From Bradyrhizobium sediminis (GTDB taxonomy: Bacteria > Pseudomonadota > Alphaproteobacteria > Rhizobiales > Xanthobacteraceae), in contig NZ_CP076134.1 of NCBI RefSeq assembly GCF_018736085.1, forward strand, positions 62,001 through 126,000: a DNA stretch of 64,000 nt. The letters run 5' to 3'. Shown here piece after piece: positions 1 to 8,509 of this stretch. How positions within the stretch are numbered: position 1 is the first letter of the stretch; the number at the start of each line of letters is the position of its first letter. The translations under genes were made by a program, and so were the position numbers. A model generated the notes under the pieces. The model was given only the letters and a program-made list of their open reading frames with translations. It was not told the DNA's origin and did not search any database.

Positions 1-207
1 CTCGATACGGAAGGCAAGTTCGCCGGCATCGCGCTGTTGAAACCGGTGGTGGTGGCGGGACCGACCAATGGCGCGGCTGCGGCGCAGGCGGCGCTGGTGC
101 CAGCCGATGTTGTGCGCGACTTTCTCAAAGCCAACGGCGTCAATGCGGCAGGCGGCTCATCGGACGCCAAGGCGGCCGTGGTGCGCGTGATCTGCGTAAG
201 GAAGTAA
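1..207 (+). CDS. C-terminal end of a probable trypsin-like serine protease (partial)
   Basis: The frame is open from the left edge and stops with TAA at 205-207, leaving 68 residues of a C-terminus. Visible segments are a hydrophobic strand (GIALLKPVVVAG), a helix-like stretch (PADVVRDFLKANGV) and the tail VVRVICVRK. This resembles the tail of trypsin-like periplasmic proteases of Bradyrhizobium-type genomes. The catalytic triad would lie outside the window, so the function is inferred from the tail alone. Confidence 0.45.
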   Translation, partial: LDTEGKFAGIALLKPVVVAGPTNGAAAAQAALVPADVVRDFLKANGVNAAGGSSDAKAAVVRVICVRK

Positions 208-372
208 GGCTTCGAGAGCCGCCCCACGCGCACGCCGTCATCATCCGCCACCGGGTCGGCGCAGCGCGCCGCACGGATTGTTGACGCAGATCAATGACAG
301 TCCGGCCGATCGATCCGCAAATTTCCCCGCAAAAATGTACGTGATTTTATCTGAATAGAGCAATTTCACGGA

Positions 373-432
373 ATGACGATGAAGCGCCTTTTGAAGATGG
401 CGATCGTAGCACTCGCCGCCGGGCAGGGATGA
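373..432 (+). CDS. Possible 19-residue leader peptide or gene remnant
   Basis: An ATG at 373 opens a short frame reading MTMKRLLKMAIVALAAGQG. It has a basic start followed by a hydrophobic run, like the beginning of a signal peptide. Its TGA overlaps the ATG of the next gene (ATGA at 429-432), an arrangement typical of translational coupling. It may be a leader peptide or the left-over start of a lost secreted protein. No family can be assigned. Confidence 0.25.
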   Translation: MTMKRLLKMAIVALAAGQG

Positions 433-674
433 CCGACGCCGGGCAACCGGTAGCCACCTGGCGCAAGGTGCTCGCTGCCATTCTCGATTTCGTGATGGTG
501 TTTTTCGGCGGCGGCTACGCCATCGGCTATTTGACCGGCAACGTGACGTCAGAGGGCTTCAAGCTCGAAGGCCTGCCGGCGCTGGTGCTGTTGACGCTGC
601 TGATCGTCTACTTCGTCGCCGGCAGCAAATATCTGGGCGGCACGATCTGGCAGCGCATCCTGTACAAGCACTGA
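429..674 (+). CDS. Small RDD-like membrane protein
   Basis: An 81-residue protein with two predicted membrane segments (about residues 12-36 and 50-68). The order Arg-x-x-x-x-x-x-Asp in the first segment (WRKVLAAILDF) and the tail TIWQRILYKH recall a shortened RDD-family domain, found in small inner-membrane proteins of mostly unknown role. The start overlaps the stop of the 19-residue frame upstream, and the stop lies 9 bases before the next gene, so the two are probably co-transcribed. Confidence 0.6.
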   Translation: MTDAGQPVATWRKVLAAILDFVMVFFGGGYAIGYLTGNVTSEGFKLEGLPALVLLTLLIVYFVAGSKYLGGTIWQRILYKH

Positions 675-683
675 GAGCGAACC

Positions 684-1100
684 ATGCCTGACCTATCGCA
701 GCAGGACTTGCTGGCCGGGCTGAAGACCAGGCTCGGCGCACTCGGCCTGTCCGTCCATGAAGATGCCAAACAGGGATTGGTCGGCGAAGCGCAACCGATC
801 CGGTCGAAATGGTGGCTCGGCGCCCGCACCGTCACCTACCGGATGTCGTGCCGGCCGTCGGAAGCGGATCGCACGGTGCAGTTCCGCGAAGCCGTCACCG
901 AATCGAGCTGGGGCCTGCCGCCGCCGACGGTGACCGTCGAGAAGACCAAGGTGAGCGGCTGGAAGTTGTCCGGCGAACGCAGCGACGTATCGCCGGGAGG
1001 CGGCGGCACCATCGACTACGCAAAGGTGCGCGACGCCGTCGAGCAGGCCGTCGCCGCCGCCGGCTGGACCTTCCACCTGCAAGGCGGCCGCCTGCCCTGA
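684..1100 (+). CDS. Hypothetical protein, 138 residues
   Basis: A soluble protein with no signal peptide or membrane segment. The first 25 residues look helical; the middle alternates charged and hydrophobic residues (TVTYRMSCRPSEADRTVQF) as in a beta sheet; the C-terminal third (DYAKVRDAVEQAVAAAGWTF) is a helix followed by a strand. Codon use matches the surrounding core genes and the start lies 9 bases after the RDD-like gene, which supports a real gene. I do not recognise the family. Confidence 0.6.
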   Translation: MPDLSQQDLLAGLKTRLGALGLSVHEDAKQGLVGEAQPIRSKWWLGARTVTYRMSCRPSEADRTVQFREAVTESSWGLPPPTVTVEKTKVSGWKLSGERSDVSPGGGGTIDYAKVRDAVEQAVAAAGWTFHLQGGRLP

Positions 1101-1130
1101 CGGACGTCGCGGCCTGCGATCCAGCGTCGG

Positions 1131-2810
1131 TTACGCCAAGCCAAACCGGATCCCCGCGCGCGCCAGCCCTCCGGCAAGACCGATCGGCGTGCCGTCGGCG
1201 CGCCAGCATGCCGCGCCGGACATCGACCCGTCTTCGTGGAACTGGATCGCATTCATGCCGCCGGCCACGGTCGGCACCGCCAGCACGTCGTGTCCCATCG
1301 CCGCCAGCGCCGCGCGAACGCCGTCCGGCACGGCGGCTTCGACCTCGAGCGCATTGCCTTCGGTCCAGACCCGCGGCGCCTCGACCGCCTCCTGCAGGTT
1401 CATGCCGTGATCGATCAGGTTGAGCAGCGCCTGCATCGCGCTTGGAAAGATCTTCTTTCCGCCGGGCAGGCCCAGCGCATAGACGAGTTTGCCGTCGCGC
1501 AGCGCCATCATGGGCGACATCGAAGTGGTCACGCGCTTGCCCGGCGCCAGCGACAGCGCATGGCCGGGCCGCGGATCGTAGAGGTTCATGTAGTTGTTCG
1601 GTATCGTGCCGAGGCCGGGGATCAAGATCCTTGCGCCGAACAGATTGTTGATGGTCTGCGTGGTCGCGACCACGTTGCCCATCGAATCCGCCGCCGTCAT
1701 GTGCGTGGTGTGCGCGCCTTCGAGCTGCGCCACGCCCGCGCTCCATTTCTGCGCACGGTTTGCATCGATGGCGCGGCGGCGCTCCTTCGCATAGTCCTTC
1801 GAGGTCAACCGCTCCACCGGCACGCCGACGAAATCCGGATCGCCGCTGGCGGCGGCGCGGTCGGCAAAGGCGATCTTCAGCACTTCGGCGAGCAGATGGA
1901 TGGTTGCGGCGGTGCCGAAGCCTTTTCCGGCGATGTCATAGCCTTCGAGAATGTTCAGCATCTGCGCGATGTGCACGCCGGAGGCCGCCGGCGGCGGCGG
2001 ACCGAGGATCTGCCAGCCGCGATAATCGGTTCGGATCGGCGCGCGCTCGACGGTCCTGTAGGACGTCAGGTCCCGGCGCGTGATGAAGCCGCCATGGGCC
2101 TCCATGTAATCGACCAGGATATCGCCGAGCGGGCCGGCATAGAGCGCCGTGTCGCCGTGGCGCGAGATGTGCGCGAGCGTCTCGGCATATTCCGATTGCA
2201 CGACGCGCTCGCCGGCCTTGAGCGGCGTTCCGTTCGGCAGATAGATTGCCGAGATCGCCCTGTCCTTCAGCATCTCCCGCGCGCTGTCGGCGATGCATTC
2301 CTGCAGATAGGGCGTCGCCGCATAGCCGCGCGAGGCGTGCCTGATCGCGGGCTGCATGACGTCGGCGAGCGACATGGTGCCGAACCGGCGCAAGGTCTCG
2401 CACCAGGCCTTCAGCGAGCCCGGCACCGCGACCGCCTTCGGCCCGTTCAGGTTCTCGTCGTCGACGGTGTCGAATACGTCATGGGCCGAGCCCGGCTTCG
2501 ATCGATAGGTGTCGGGACGGACGACCAGCGGAACGGTGCTCTGGCCGTCGATGAAGCGGTGGCTGCCGTCGGCAAGACGGATATGCGCCATGCCGCCGCC
2601 GATGATTCCGACCATCATCGGCTCGACCACCGTCAACGTGAACAGGGCCGCGATCGCGGCATCGATGGCGTTGCCGCCGGCAGCCAACATCTCCGCGCCC
2701 GCGGCCGAGGCCAGCGGATGATTGCTGACCACCATGCCGCGGCTGCCCGAGGCCGGCTGCTTCTGACACTCGAAGACGGTGTCGGTGCGATCGCGCCAGT
2801 TACCATTCAT
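1131..2810 (-). CDS. ggt: Gamma-glutamyltransferase family protein
   Basis: About 559 residues, the usual length for the family, which cleaves or transfers gamma-glutamyl groups (for example from glutathione) after autoprocessing at a conserved threonine. The early motif HPLASAAGAEMLAAGGNAIDA is the family N-terminal signature. The threonine at the start of the small subunit lies in AHTTHMTAAD, and PLSSM/MSPMM-type and GLPGGKKI motifs follow. There is no signal peptide, so it is probably cytoplasmic. The frame extends 57 bases further upstream, but the ATG at 2810 is preferred because GGGAGAG lies just before it. The gene converges on the hypothetical gene at 684-1100. Confidence 0.85.
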   Translation of the reverse strand: MNGNWRDRTDTVFECQKQPASGSRGMVVSNHPLASAAGAEMLAAGGNAIDAAIAALFTLTVVEPMMVGIIGGGMAHIRLADGSHRFIDGQSTVPLVVRPDTYRSKPGSAHDVFDTVDDENLNGPKAVAVPGSLKAWCETLRRFGTMSLADVMQPAIRHASRGYAATPYLQECIADSAREMLKDRAISAIYLPNGTPLKAGERVVQSEYAETLAHISRHGDTALYAGPLGDILVDYMEAHGGFITRRDLTSYRTVERAPIRTDYRGWQILGPPPPAASGVHIAQMLNILEGYDIAGKGFGTAATIHLLAEVLKIAFADRAAASGDPDFVGVPVERLTSKDYAKERRRAIDANRAQKWSAGVAQLEGAHTTHMTAADSMGNVVATTQTINNLFGARILIPGLGTIPNNYMNLYDPRPGHALSLAPGKRVTTSMSPMMALRDGKLVYALGLPGGKKIFPSAMQALLNLIDHGMNLQEAVEAPRVWTEGNALEVEAAVPDGVRAALAAMGHDVLAVPTVAGGMNAIQFHEDGSMSGAACWRADGTPIGLAGGLARAGIRFGLA

Positions 2811-2916
2811 GCCCTTGGCTCTCCCTGATCCCTGCAATTCGTTGCGCCGGTTCGGCCAGACCATCAAAGCCTGCCAGCCCCGCTGGATTGCTTCGCTTCG
2901 CCGGGAAGCGGCTACC

Positions 2917-3798
2917 TCACTTCTGGCACTTCGGACACCAGAAGGTCGAACGGCCGTTCTGGGTGAAACGCCTGACGACGCCGCCGCATTTGGCGGTCTG
3001 GCATTTCTCGCCTTCGCGGTCGTAGACCTGGAACGAATGCTGGAAATAGCCGAGTTCGCCCGAGGTCTGGCGATGGTCGCGCAACGATGATCCGCCGGCC
3101 TTGATGGCCTGGTTCAGTACGCCGTGGATGGCACTCACCAGGCGCCTGGCGTGATCGGTGGGTTCGCCCTTTTTGGTCGCCAGCGTGGCGGCCAGCCTTC
3201 GCGGCGACAGCTGCGAACGATAGAGCGCCTCGCAGACATAGATGTTGCCCAACCCTGCGACCACGCGCTGGTCGAGCAATGCGGCCTTCAGGCTGGTCTT
3301 CTTGCTGGCGCAGGACTGCGCCAGCATTTTTGCGTCGAATTCATTGCCGAGCGGTTCGGGGCCGAGGCCTTTCAGCAAGGGCTCGTCGTCGAGCGCCCTG
3401 CGGGCAATGATCTTCATGTAGCCGAAGCGGCGCGGATCGTTGAAAATGATCGATGCGCCTGACGACATCTGAAACACCACATGATCATGCGTCCGGTTCT
3501 CACTGCGGGGATGGTGGAATTGGCCCGGCGCCGCATCGCCATCATCCTTGAGGACGCGGAACGAGCCCGACATGCCCAGATGCATCAAAAGCACGTCGCC
3601 CGAGCCAAGATCGGCCATCAAATATTTGGCGCGGCGGCCGAGCCCGGTCACGGTCTGGCCCTCGAGCCGCGCCACGAAATCCTTCTGGAACGGAAACCGC
3701 AGATCCTTGCGCCTGGCCTCCGCTTTCAGGATTTTTGAGCCCTCCATGACCGGCTGCAGGCCGCGGCGGACGGTCTCGACTTCGGGCAATTCAGGCAT
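2917..3798 (-). CDS. mutM: Formamidopyrimidine-DNA glycosylase (Fpg)
   Basis: A bifunctional glycosylase/AP lyase that removes 8-oxoguanine and other oxidised purines. It begins [14 protein letters not shown], with the catalytic Pro2 and Glu3. A conserved lysine lies in GRRAKYL near residue 59. The C-terminus has a zinc finger of the form C-x4-C...C-x2-C (CQTAKC, CPKC), with the DNA-contacting arginine in NGRST. At 293 residues it is full length. It is divergent from ubiE across a gap that holds a palindromic repeat. Confidence 0.96.
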   Translation of the reverse strand: MPELPEVETVRRGLQPVMEGSKILKAEARRKDLRFPFQKDFVARLEGQTVTGLGRRAKYLMADLGSGDVLLMHLGMSGSFRVLKDDGDAAPGQFHHPRSENRTHDHVVFQMSSGASIIFNDPRRFGYMKIIARRALDDEPLLKGLGPEPLGNEFDAKMLAQSCASKKTSLKAALLDQRVVAGLGNIYVCEALYRSQLSPRRLAATLATKKGEPTDHARRLVSAIHGVLNQAIKAGGSSLRDHRQTSGELGYFQHSFQVYDREGEKCQTAKCGGVVRRFTQNGRSTFWCPKCQK

Positions 3799-3876
3799 CG
3801 GGGGCGTTCACCTTGAGGACGTGACGTGATAGCGCCATTGCGGCGGGCGCGCTATGGTCCGATCCAATCAGATCCT

Positions 3877-3956
3877 CGTCATTGCGAGGAGCGAAGCGAC
3901 GAAGCAATCCGATCTTTCTTGCCGCTGTGGATTGCTTCGCTGCGCTCGCAATGACG
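3877..3956. repeat. Palindromic intergenic repeat (REP/RIME-like) between mutM and ubiE
   Basis: Two inverted arms, CGTCATTGCGAGGAGCGAAG... and ...CTGCGCTCGCAATGACG, flank a short spacer. The family is widespread between genes in these genomes. Read as protein it gives the well-known artefact [10 protein letters not shown], which spuriously extends the ubiE frame upstream. Confidence 0.85.
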
Positions 3957-4012
3957 GGAAAAACCTTCCATGCCGGCCCCAGTACCGGCAGGACTCGCTC
4001 AGGACCGACGGC

Positions 4013-4774
4013 ATGAACCAATCCGACCAGACCACCCATTTTGGCTTCAGGGATGTCCCCCTGGGGGACAAGCAGACGCTGGTGAACGACGTGTTTCACA
4101 GCGTGGCGCAGCGCTACGACCTGATGAACGACCTGATGTCGGCGGGCCTGCACCGGGTCTGGAAGGACCTGATGATCAACGCGCTCAATCCGCCGCGCGG
4201 GGATACGCCATTTTCGCTGCTCGACGTCGCCGGCGGCACTGGCGACATCGCCTTTCGCGCCGCCGAGGCCTCAGGCGCCGGCTTCCGGGCGACCGTCTGC
4301 GACATCAATTCGGACATGCTGGAGGTCGGCCGCACGCGCGCGGCGGCGCGCCATCTCGACGACCGGGTGTCGTTTGTCGAGGGCAATGCCGAGGCGCTGG
4401 CGTTTCCCGATCGCAGCTTCGATGCCTACACCATCGCGTTCGGCATCCGCAACGTGCCGCGGATCGATCTTGCGCTCAAGGAAGCCTATCGCGTGCTGAA
4501 ACCGGGCGGGCGGTTCCTGTGCCTGGAATTCTCCACCGTCGACACGCCCGGCCTCGACCGCATCTACGATCTGTTTTCCTTCAAGGTGATACCGCCGCTC
4601 GGCCGCGCCGTGACCGGCGACGCCGAGTCCTATCAGTACCTCGTCGAATCGATTCGGAAATTCCCGAAGCCGAATGTATTCGCCGAGATGATGCGCACCG
4701 CCGGCTTTTCCCGCGCCAGCTGGCAGAGTTTTTCCGGCGGCATCGTGGCGTTGCATTCGGGCTGGCGTTTGTGA
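4013..4774 (+). CDS. ubiE: Ubiquinone/menaquinone C-methyltransferase UbiE
   Basis: A SAM-dependent C-methyltransferase of ubiquinone synthesis. The SAM-binding motif DVAGGTGD is at residues 71-78, and the family signatures YDLMNDLMS (about 35-43) and a post-motif [15 protein letters not shown] are present. The start at 4013 ([12 protein letters not shown]) is chosen because the upstream extension only translates the palindromic repeat. The length of 253 residues is normal. The TGA overlaps the GTG start of ubiB (GTGA), so the two are translationally coupled. Confidence 0.95.
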   Translation: MNQSDQTTHFGFRDVPLGDKQTLVNDVFHSVAQRYDLMNDLMSAGLHRVWKDLMINALNPPRGDTPFSLLDVAGGTGDIAFRAAEASGAGFRATVCDINSDMLEVGRTRAAARHLDDRVSFVEGNAEALAFPDRSFDAYTIAFGIRNVPRIDLALKEAYRVLKPGGRFLCLEFSTVDTPGLDRIYDLFSFKVIPPLGRAVTGDAESYQYLVESIRKFPKPNVFAEMMRTAGFSRASWQSFSGGIVALHSGWRL

Positions 4775-6345
4775 TTTCTGCAATTACCCACATTGCGCGG
4801 CTGGCCCGCGCCGGTTTCGTGTTCGCGCGTGAGGGCGTGTTCGGCGTCGTCGATCCCTCGCTGGTGCCGCCGCCCGGGCAGCTCGCGCTCCGCATCGCCC
4901 GGCTGGTCGAGCGCCCCGGCGCCAAGTCCGGCCCGCGCCTGTCGCGCGCGCTGACGCGGCTCGGACCCGCCTATCTCAAGCTCGGGCAGTTTCTCGCCAC
5001 CCGTCCCGACGTGGTCGGCGTCATGATGGCGCGCGACCTGGAAAGCCTGCAGGACCGGCTGCCGCCGTTTTCGCAAGCCGAAGCCGAGGCCGTGATCGCG
5101 CAGTCGCTGGAACGCCCGGTGGCGCAGGCCTTTGCGAGCTTCGGTCCGGCGGTCGCCGCCGCCTCGATCGCGCAGGTACATCGCGCTGAAGTCGAGCGCG
5201 ACGGCGTGCGCACCGCGGTTGCGGTGAAGGTGCTCCGACCCAATGTCGCCGCGCGCTTCCGCCGCGACCTCGCCGATTTCTTTTTCGTCGCGCACAAGGC
5301 CGAAGCCCATTCGGCGGAAGCGCGGCGGCTGCGGCTGGTCGAGGTCATCAATACGATGTCGCGCTCGGTCGCGATGGAGATGGATCTGAGGCTGGAGGCC
5401 GCCGCCCTCTCCGAGATGGCGGAGAACACCCGCAACGATCCGGATTTTCGCGTGCCCACCGTCGACTGGGATCGTACCACGCACAATGTGCTGACGATGG
5501 AATGGATCGACGGCATCGCGCTGAGCGACCATGCGCGGCTGGAGCAATCGCAGGTCGATCTGCCCGACCTCGGGCGCAAGGTGATCCAGAGTTTCCTGCG
5601 CCATGCGCTGCGCGACGGCTTCTTTCACGCCGACATGCACCCCGGCAATCTGTTTGTCGACGATGGCGGGCGGCTGGTGGCGGTCGATTTCGGCATCATG
5701 GGCCGGCTCGGCATGAAGGAGCGGCGTTTCCTTGCCGAAATCCTGCTGGGCTTCATCACCCGCAACTATCGCCGCGTGGCGGAAGTGCATTTTGAGGCCG
5801 GCTACGTGCCGGCGCATCACTCGGTGGAGAATTTCGCGCAAGCCATCCGCGCCATCGGCGAGCCGATCCATAACCGCACCGCCGAAGAAATCTCGATGGC
5901 GAAGCTGTTGACCTTGCTGCTCGAGGTCACCGGCCTGTTCGACATGCGGACCCGCCCCGAACTGATCCTGCTGCAAAAAACCATGGTGGTGGTCGAGGGC
6001 GTGGCGCGCGGCTTCGATCCGAAACTCGACATCTGGAAGGTCGCCGATCCCGTGGTGCGGGAATGGATCGAGCGCAATCTCGGCCCGGTCGGACGCGTTC
6101 AGGGCGCGATGTCGGGCGCCGGCGAGCTTGGCCGGGTGCTGGCCGGCCTGCCGGCGATCGCCTCGCGGTCGGTCGCCGTGCTGGAGCAGCTGGAGACCAT
6201 GACCCGGGAAGGCATCAGGCTGTCGCCGGAGACGATTGCGGCGATGGGCCGGACCGAGGGCCGCAAGAGCCGCTGGCGCACCCTGGCGCTGTGGATCATC
6301 GCGGGCACCTTTATCGCGATCCTGTTCGCGGTCCGGCAATTGTGA
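4771..6345 (+). CDS. ubiB: Ubiquinone biosynthesis accessory kinase-like protein UbiB
   Basis: An atypical ABC1/ADCK-family kinase-like protein needed for ubiquinone synthesis at the membrane. The frame is open much further upstream, but the GTG at 4771, overlapping the ubiE stop, gives the normal 524 residues. Hallmarks seen are KLGQF, the alanine-rich loop [11 protein letters not shown] that replaces a glycine-rich loop, the catalytic region HADMHPGN and the metal-binding DFGIMG. A hydrophobic helix at the C-terminus ([15 protein letters not shown]) is the expected membrane anchor. Confidence 0.95.
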   Translation: MISAITHIARLARAGFVFAREGVFGVVDPSLVPPPGQLALRIARLVERPGAKSGPRLSRALTRLGPAYLKLGQFLATRPDVVGVMMARDLESLQDRLPPFSQAEAEAVIAQSLERPVAQAFASFGPAVAAASIAQVHRAEVERDGVRTAVAVKVLRPNVAARFRRDLADFFFVAHKAEAHSAEARRLRLVEVINTMSRSVAMEMDLRLEAAALSEMAENTRNDPDFRVPTVDWDRTTHNVLTMEWIDGIALSDHARLEQSQVDLPDLGRKVIQSFLRHALRDGFFHADMHPGNLFVDDGGRLVAVDFGIMGRLGMKERRFLAEILLGFITRNYRRVAEVHFEAGYVPAHHSVENFAQAIRAIGEPIHNRTAEEISMAKLLTLLLEVTGLFDMRTRPELILLQKTMVVVEGVARGFDPKLDIWKVADPVVREWIERNLGPVGRVQGAMSGAGELGRVLAGLPAIASRSVAVLEQLETMTREGIRLSPETIAAMGRTEGRKSRWRTLALWIIAGTFIAILFAVRQL

Positions 6346-6364
6346 TTGCATTGCATACACCAGA

Positions 6365-6381
6365 TGATAGCATTGCTATCG
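6365..6381. promoter_or_regulatory. Perfect 15-bp palindrome upstream of coaBC, candidate RHH operator
   Basis: GATAGCA-T-TGCTATC at 6366-6380 lies in the 55-bp gap between ubiB and coaBC, about 20 bases before the coaBC start. The half sites TGATAGCA/TGCTATC match the half-site type recalled for FitA-like ribbon-helix-helix antitoxins. The downstream protein begins with such a domain, so an autoregulatory operator is a reasonable inference. Confidence 0.5.
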
Positions 6382-6400
6382 TATTTTGCCGGGACTGCTC

Positions 6401-7834
6401 ATGGCCAGCCTGACCATCCGAAAGCTCGACGAGGCCGTAAAGGTCTACCTGCGCCTGCGTTCGGCCAAAAACGGCCGCTCGGTGGAAGAGGAAGTCCGGG
6501 TAATCCTGGGTGATCTCATCAAGGGTCGGCCCCTGTCGCCCGCTGCACTCTCGCAGGCCGCTCCGCCGTCTGGGGCCCCGTCCCGCGCGCCCCGGCGCGC
6601 CGCTGATGCGACGGAGCAGGCCCGTGTCACCCTGATCATCGGTGGCGGCATCGCGGCCTACAAGGCGCTGGACCTGATCCGGCGGCTGAAGGAGCGGCAT
6701 ATCCACGTCCGCTGCGTCCTGACCCGCGCCGCGCAGCAGTTCGTCACGCCGCTTTCCGCCAGCGCGCTGTCGAACGAGCGCTGCTACACTGACCTGTTCG
6801 ATCCGGCGAGCGAGTTCGACGCTGGCCACATTCGCCTTGCCCGTGAATGCGACCTGATCGTGGTGGCGCCGGCGACCGCCGATCTGATGGCCAAGATGGC
6901 GCAGGGCCACGCCGACGATCTCGCCAGCGCCGTCCTGCTCGCGGCCAACCGGCCCATCCTGCTGGCGCCGGCGATGAACCCGCTGATGTGGAACAACCCC
7001 GCCACCCGCCGCAATGTCGCGCAACTCGAGCGCGACGGCGTGGCCATGATCGGACCCAATGCCGGCGAGATGGCGGAAGCCAATGAGGCCGGTGTCGGCC
7101 GCATGGCGGAGCCCACGGAAATCGCCGCCGCCGCCGAACGTCTGCTGCGGCCACCGCAACCGCGGCCGCTGGCGGGCAAACGCATCCTGATTACCGCGGG
7201 CCCCACCCATGAGCCGATCGACCCGGTGCGCTACATCGCCAACCGCTCCTCCGGCAAGCAGGGTTTTGCCATTGCGGCTGCAGCACAGGCAGCAGGCGCG
7301 GATGTCATCCTGGTCTCCGGCCCGGTCGATCTCGACGATCCCCCCGGCGTCACTGTGAAGCACGTCGAGTCCGCGCGCGACATGCTGCAGCAGGTCGAAG
7401 CCTCATTGCCGGCAGATATCGCGATCTTCGCCGCCGCGGTTGCCGACTGGCGCGTCGCCAATGCGGGCGAGCAGAAGCTGAAGAAGACCGGGTCCGGCAT
7501 GCCGCCGCTGCAGCTGGTGGAAAATCCCGACATCCTCGCGACGATCTCGAAGCTCGGAGACAAGCGGCCGCCGCTGGTAATCGGCTTCGCCGCCGAAACC
7601 GAACACCTGATCGACAACGCCAAGGCAAAACTCGCGCGCAAGGGTTGCGACTGGATCGTGGCCAACGACGTTTCGCCGGCAACCGGCGTGATGGGCGGCG
7701 ACCGCAACACGGTGCATCTCTTGACCCGCGACGGCGTAAACATCGGCGTCGATTCCTGGCCTGTCATGACCAAGGAACAGGTCGCAACCGAACTGGTGGC
7801 GCGGATCGCCGGCACCGTGGAGAAGGTCTCGTGA
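6401..7834 (+). CDS. coaBC: CoaBC with an N-terminal ribbon-helix-helix (FitA/Arc-like) domain
   Basis: A bifunctional enzyme of coenzyme A synthesis: phosphopantothenate-cysteine ligase (CoaB) plus phosphopantothenoylcysteine decarboxylase (CoaC). Residues 1-45 ([20 protein letters not shown], then [10 protein letters not shown]) form a FitA-type ribbon-helix-helix DNA-binding domain, joined by a Pro/Ala-rich linker. The CoaC domain starts near residue 75 ([15 protein letters not shown]), with a histidine in GHIRLAREC and the PAMNPLMW motif. The CoaB domain follows ([25 protein letters not shown]). The ATG at 6401 starts the RHH domain exactly; the TTG upstream is less likely. The stop overlaps the dut start. 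Confidence 0.93.
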   Translation: MASLTIRKLDEAVKVYLRLRSAKNGRSVEEEVRVILGDLIKGRPLSPAALSQAAPPSGAPSRAPRRAADATEQARVTLIIGGGIAAYKALDLIRRLKERHIHVRCVLTRAAQQFVTPLSASALSNERCYTDLFDPASEFDAGHIRLARECDLIVVAPATADLMAKMAQGHADDLASAVLLAANRPILLAPAMNPLMWNNPATRRNVAQLERDGVAMIGPNAGEMAEANEAGVGRMAEPTEIAAAAERLLRPPQPRPLAGKRILITAGPTHEPIDPVRYIANRSSGKQGFAIAAAAQAAGADVILVSGPVDLDDPPGVTVKHVESARDMLQQVEASLPADIAIFAAAVADWRVANAGEQKLKKTGSGMPPLQLVENPDILATISKLGDKRPPLVIGFAAETEHLIDNAKAKLARKGCDWIVANDVSPATGVMGGDRNTVHLLTRDGVNIGVDSWPVMTKEQVATELVARIAGTVEKVS

Positions 7835-8289
7835 GCACGCGCATCAAAGTCGAGATCCGGCAATTGCCGCACGGCGAAGGCCTGGCGTTGCCGGCCTATC
7901 AGAGCGCGCACGCCGCGGGGCTCGATTTGCTCGCGGCGGTTCCGGAAGGCGCGCCACTGGTGCTCGCCGCCGGAAAATATGCGCTGGTCCCGACCGGGCT
8001 CACCATCGCGCTGCCGCCGGGCTATGAAGCGCAGGTTCGTCCGCGCTCCGGCCTTGCCGCCAAGCATGGCGTCACGGTGTTGAACTCGCCCGGCACCATC
8101 GACGCGGATTATCGCGGCGAGATCGGCGTGCTCCTGATCAACCATGGCGACGCCCCGTTCCCGATCCGGCGCGGCGAGCGCATCGCGCAGATGGTGATTG
8201 CACCCGTGACGACGGCGGAGTTCGTTCCCGTGGCGGCGCTTTCGGCGACCGACCGCGGCACCGGCGGCTTCGGTTCGACCGGCCGCTGA
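7831..8289 (+). CDS. dut: dUTP diphosphatase (dUTPase)
   Basis: Hydrolyses dUTP to dUMP and PPi, limiting uracil in DNA and supplying dTMP synthesis. All five trimeric-dUTPase motifs are visible: [19 protein letters not shown], the substrate loop around [22 protein letters not shown] and the C-terminal [13 protein letters not shown]. The GTG at 7831 overlaps the coaBC stop (GTGA), giving 152 residues. The coaBC-dut pairing is usual in bacteria. Confidence 0.95.
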   Translation: MSTRIKVEIRQLPHGEGLALPAYQSAHAAGLDLLAAVPEGAPLVLAAGKYALVPTGLTIALPPGYEAQVRPRSGLAAKHGVTVLNSPGTIDADYRGEIGVLLINHGDAPFPIRRGERIAQMVIAPVTTAEFVPVAALSATDRGTGGFGSTGR

Positions 8290-8509
8290 CGGCAAAAAGC
8301 CATTCGGGCGGCGCGACCGGGCTGAATGCAGCGGCAATTTTACGAAATCCATTTCCGTAAACGTCACCGCGGCGCATTTTTTCGCCCCGGGATTCGCGTT
8401 CACGGTCTGGACTCTTACCCGTCGAGTCCCGTTGGGGATATTGTCATTCGATTCGCGAACGGCGGGTTGAAGCGCGCCGGGCGCAAAGTCGTGCGGTTTG
8501 GGGCAAACC

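Noticed and set aside
1236..2828. 530-residue plus-strand open frame opposite gamma-glutamyltransferase
   Set aside because: Low-complexity Arg/His/Gly composition typical of antisense to a high-GC gene; the minus strand encodes a full enzyme.
3854..4012. Longer ubiE start giving an N-terminus with [11 protein letters not shown]
   Set aside because: This is translation of the palindromic repeat, a known annotation artefact; ubiE starts at 4013.
3970..4770. Upstream extension of ubiB
   Set aside because: It overlaps all of ubiE in another frame; the GTG at 4771 gives the normal UbiB N-terminus.
4633..6360. 575-residue minus-strand frame opposite ubiB
   Set aside because: Shadow of the real gene in high-GC DNA; no recognisable domain, and ubiB is complete on the plus strand.
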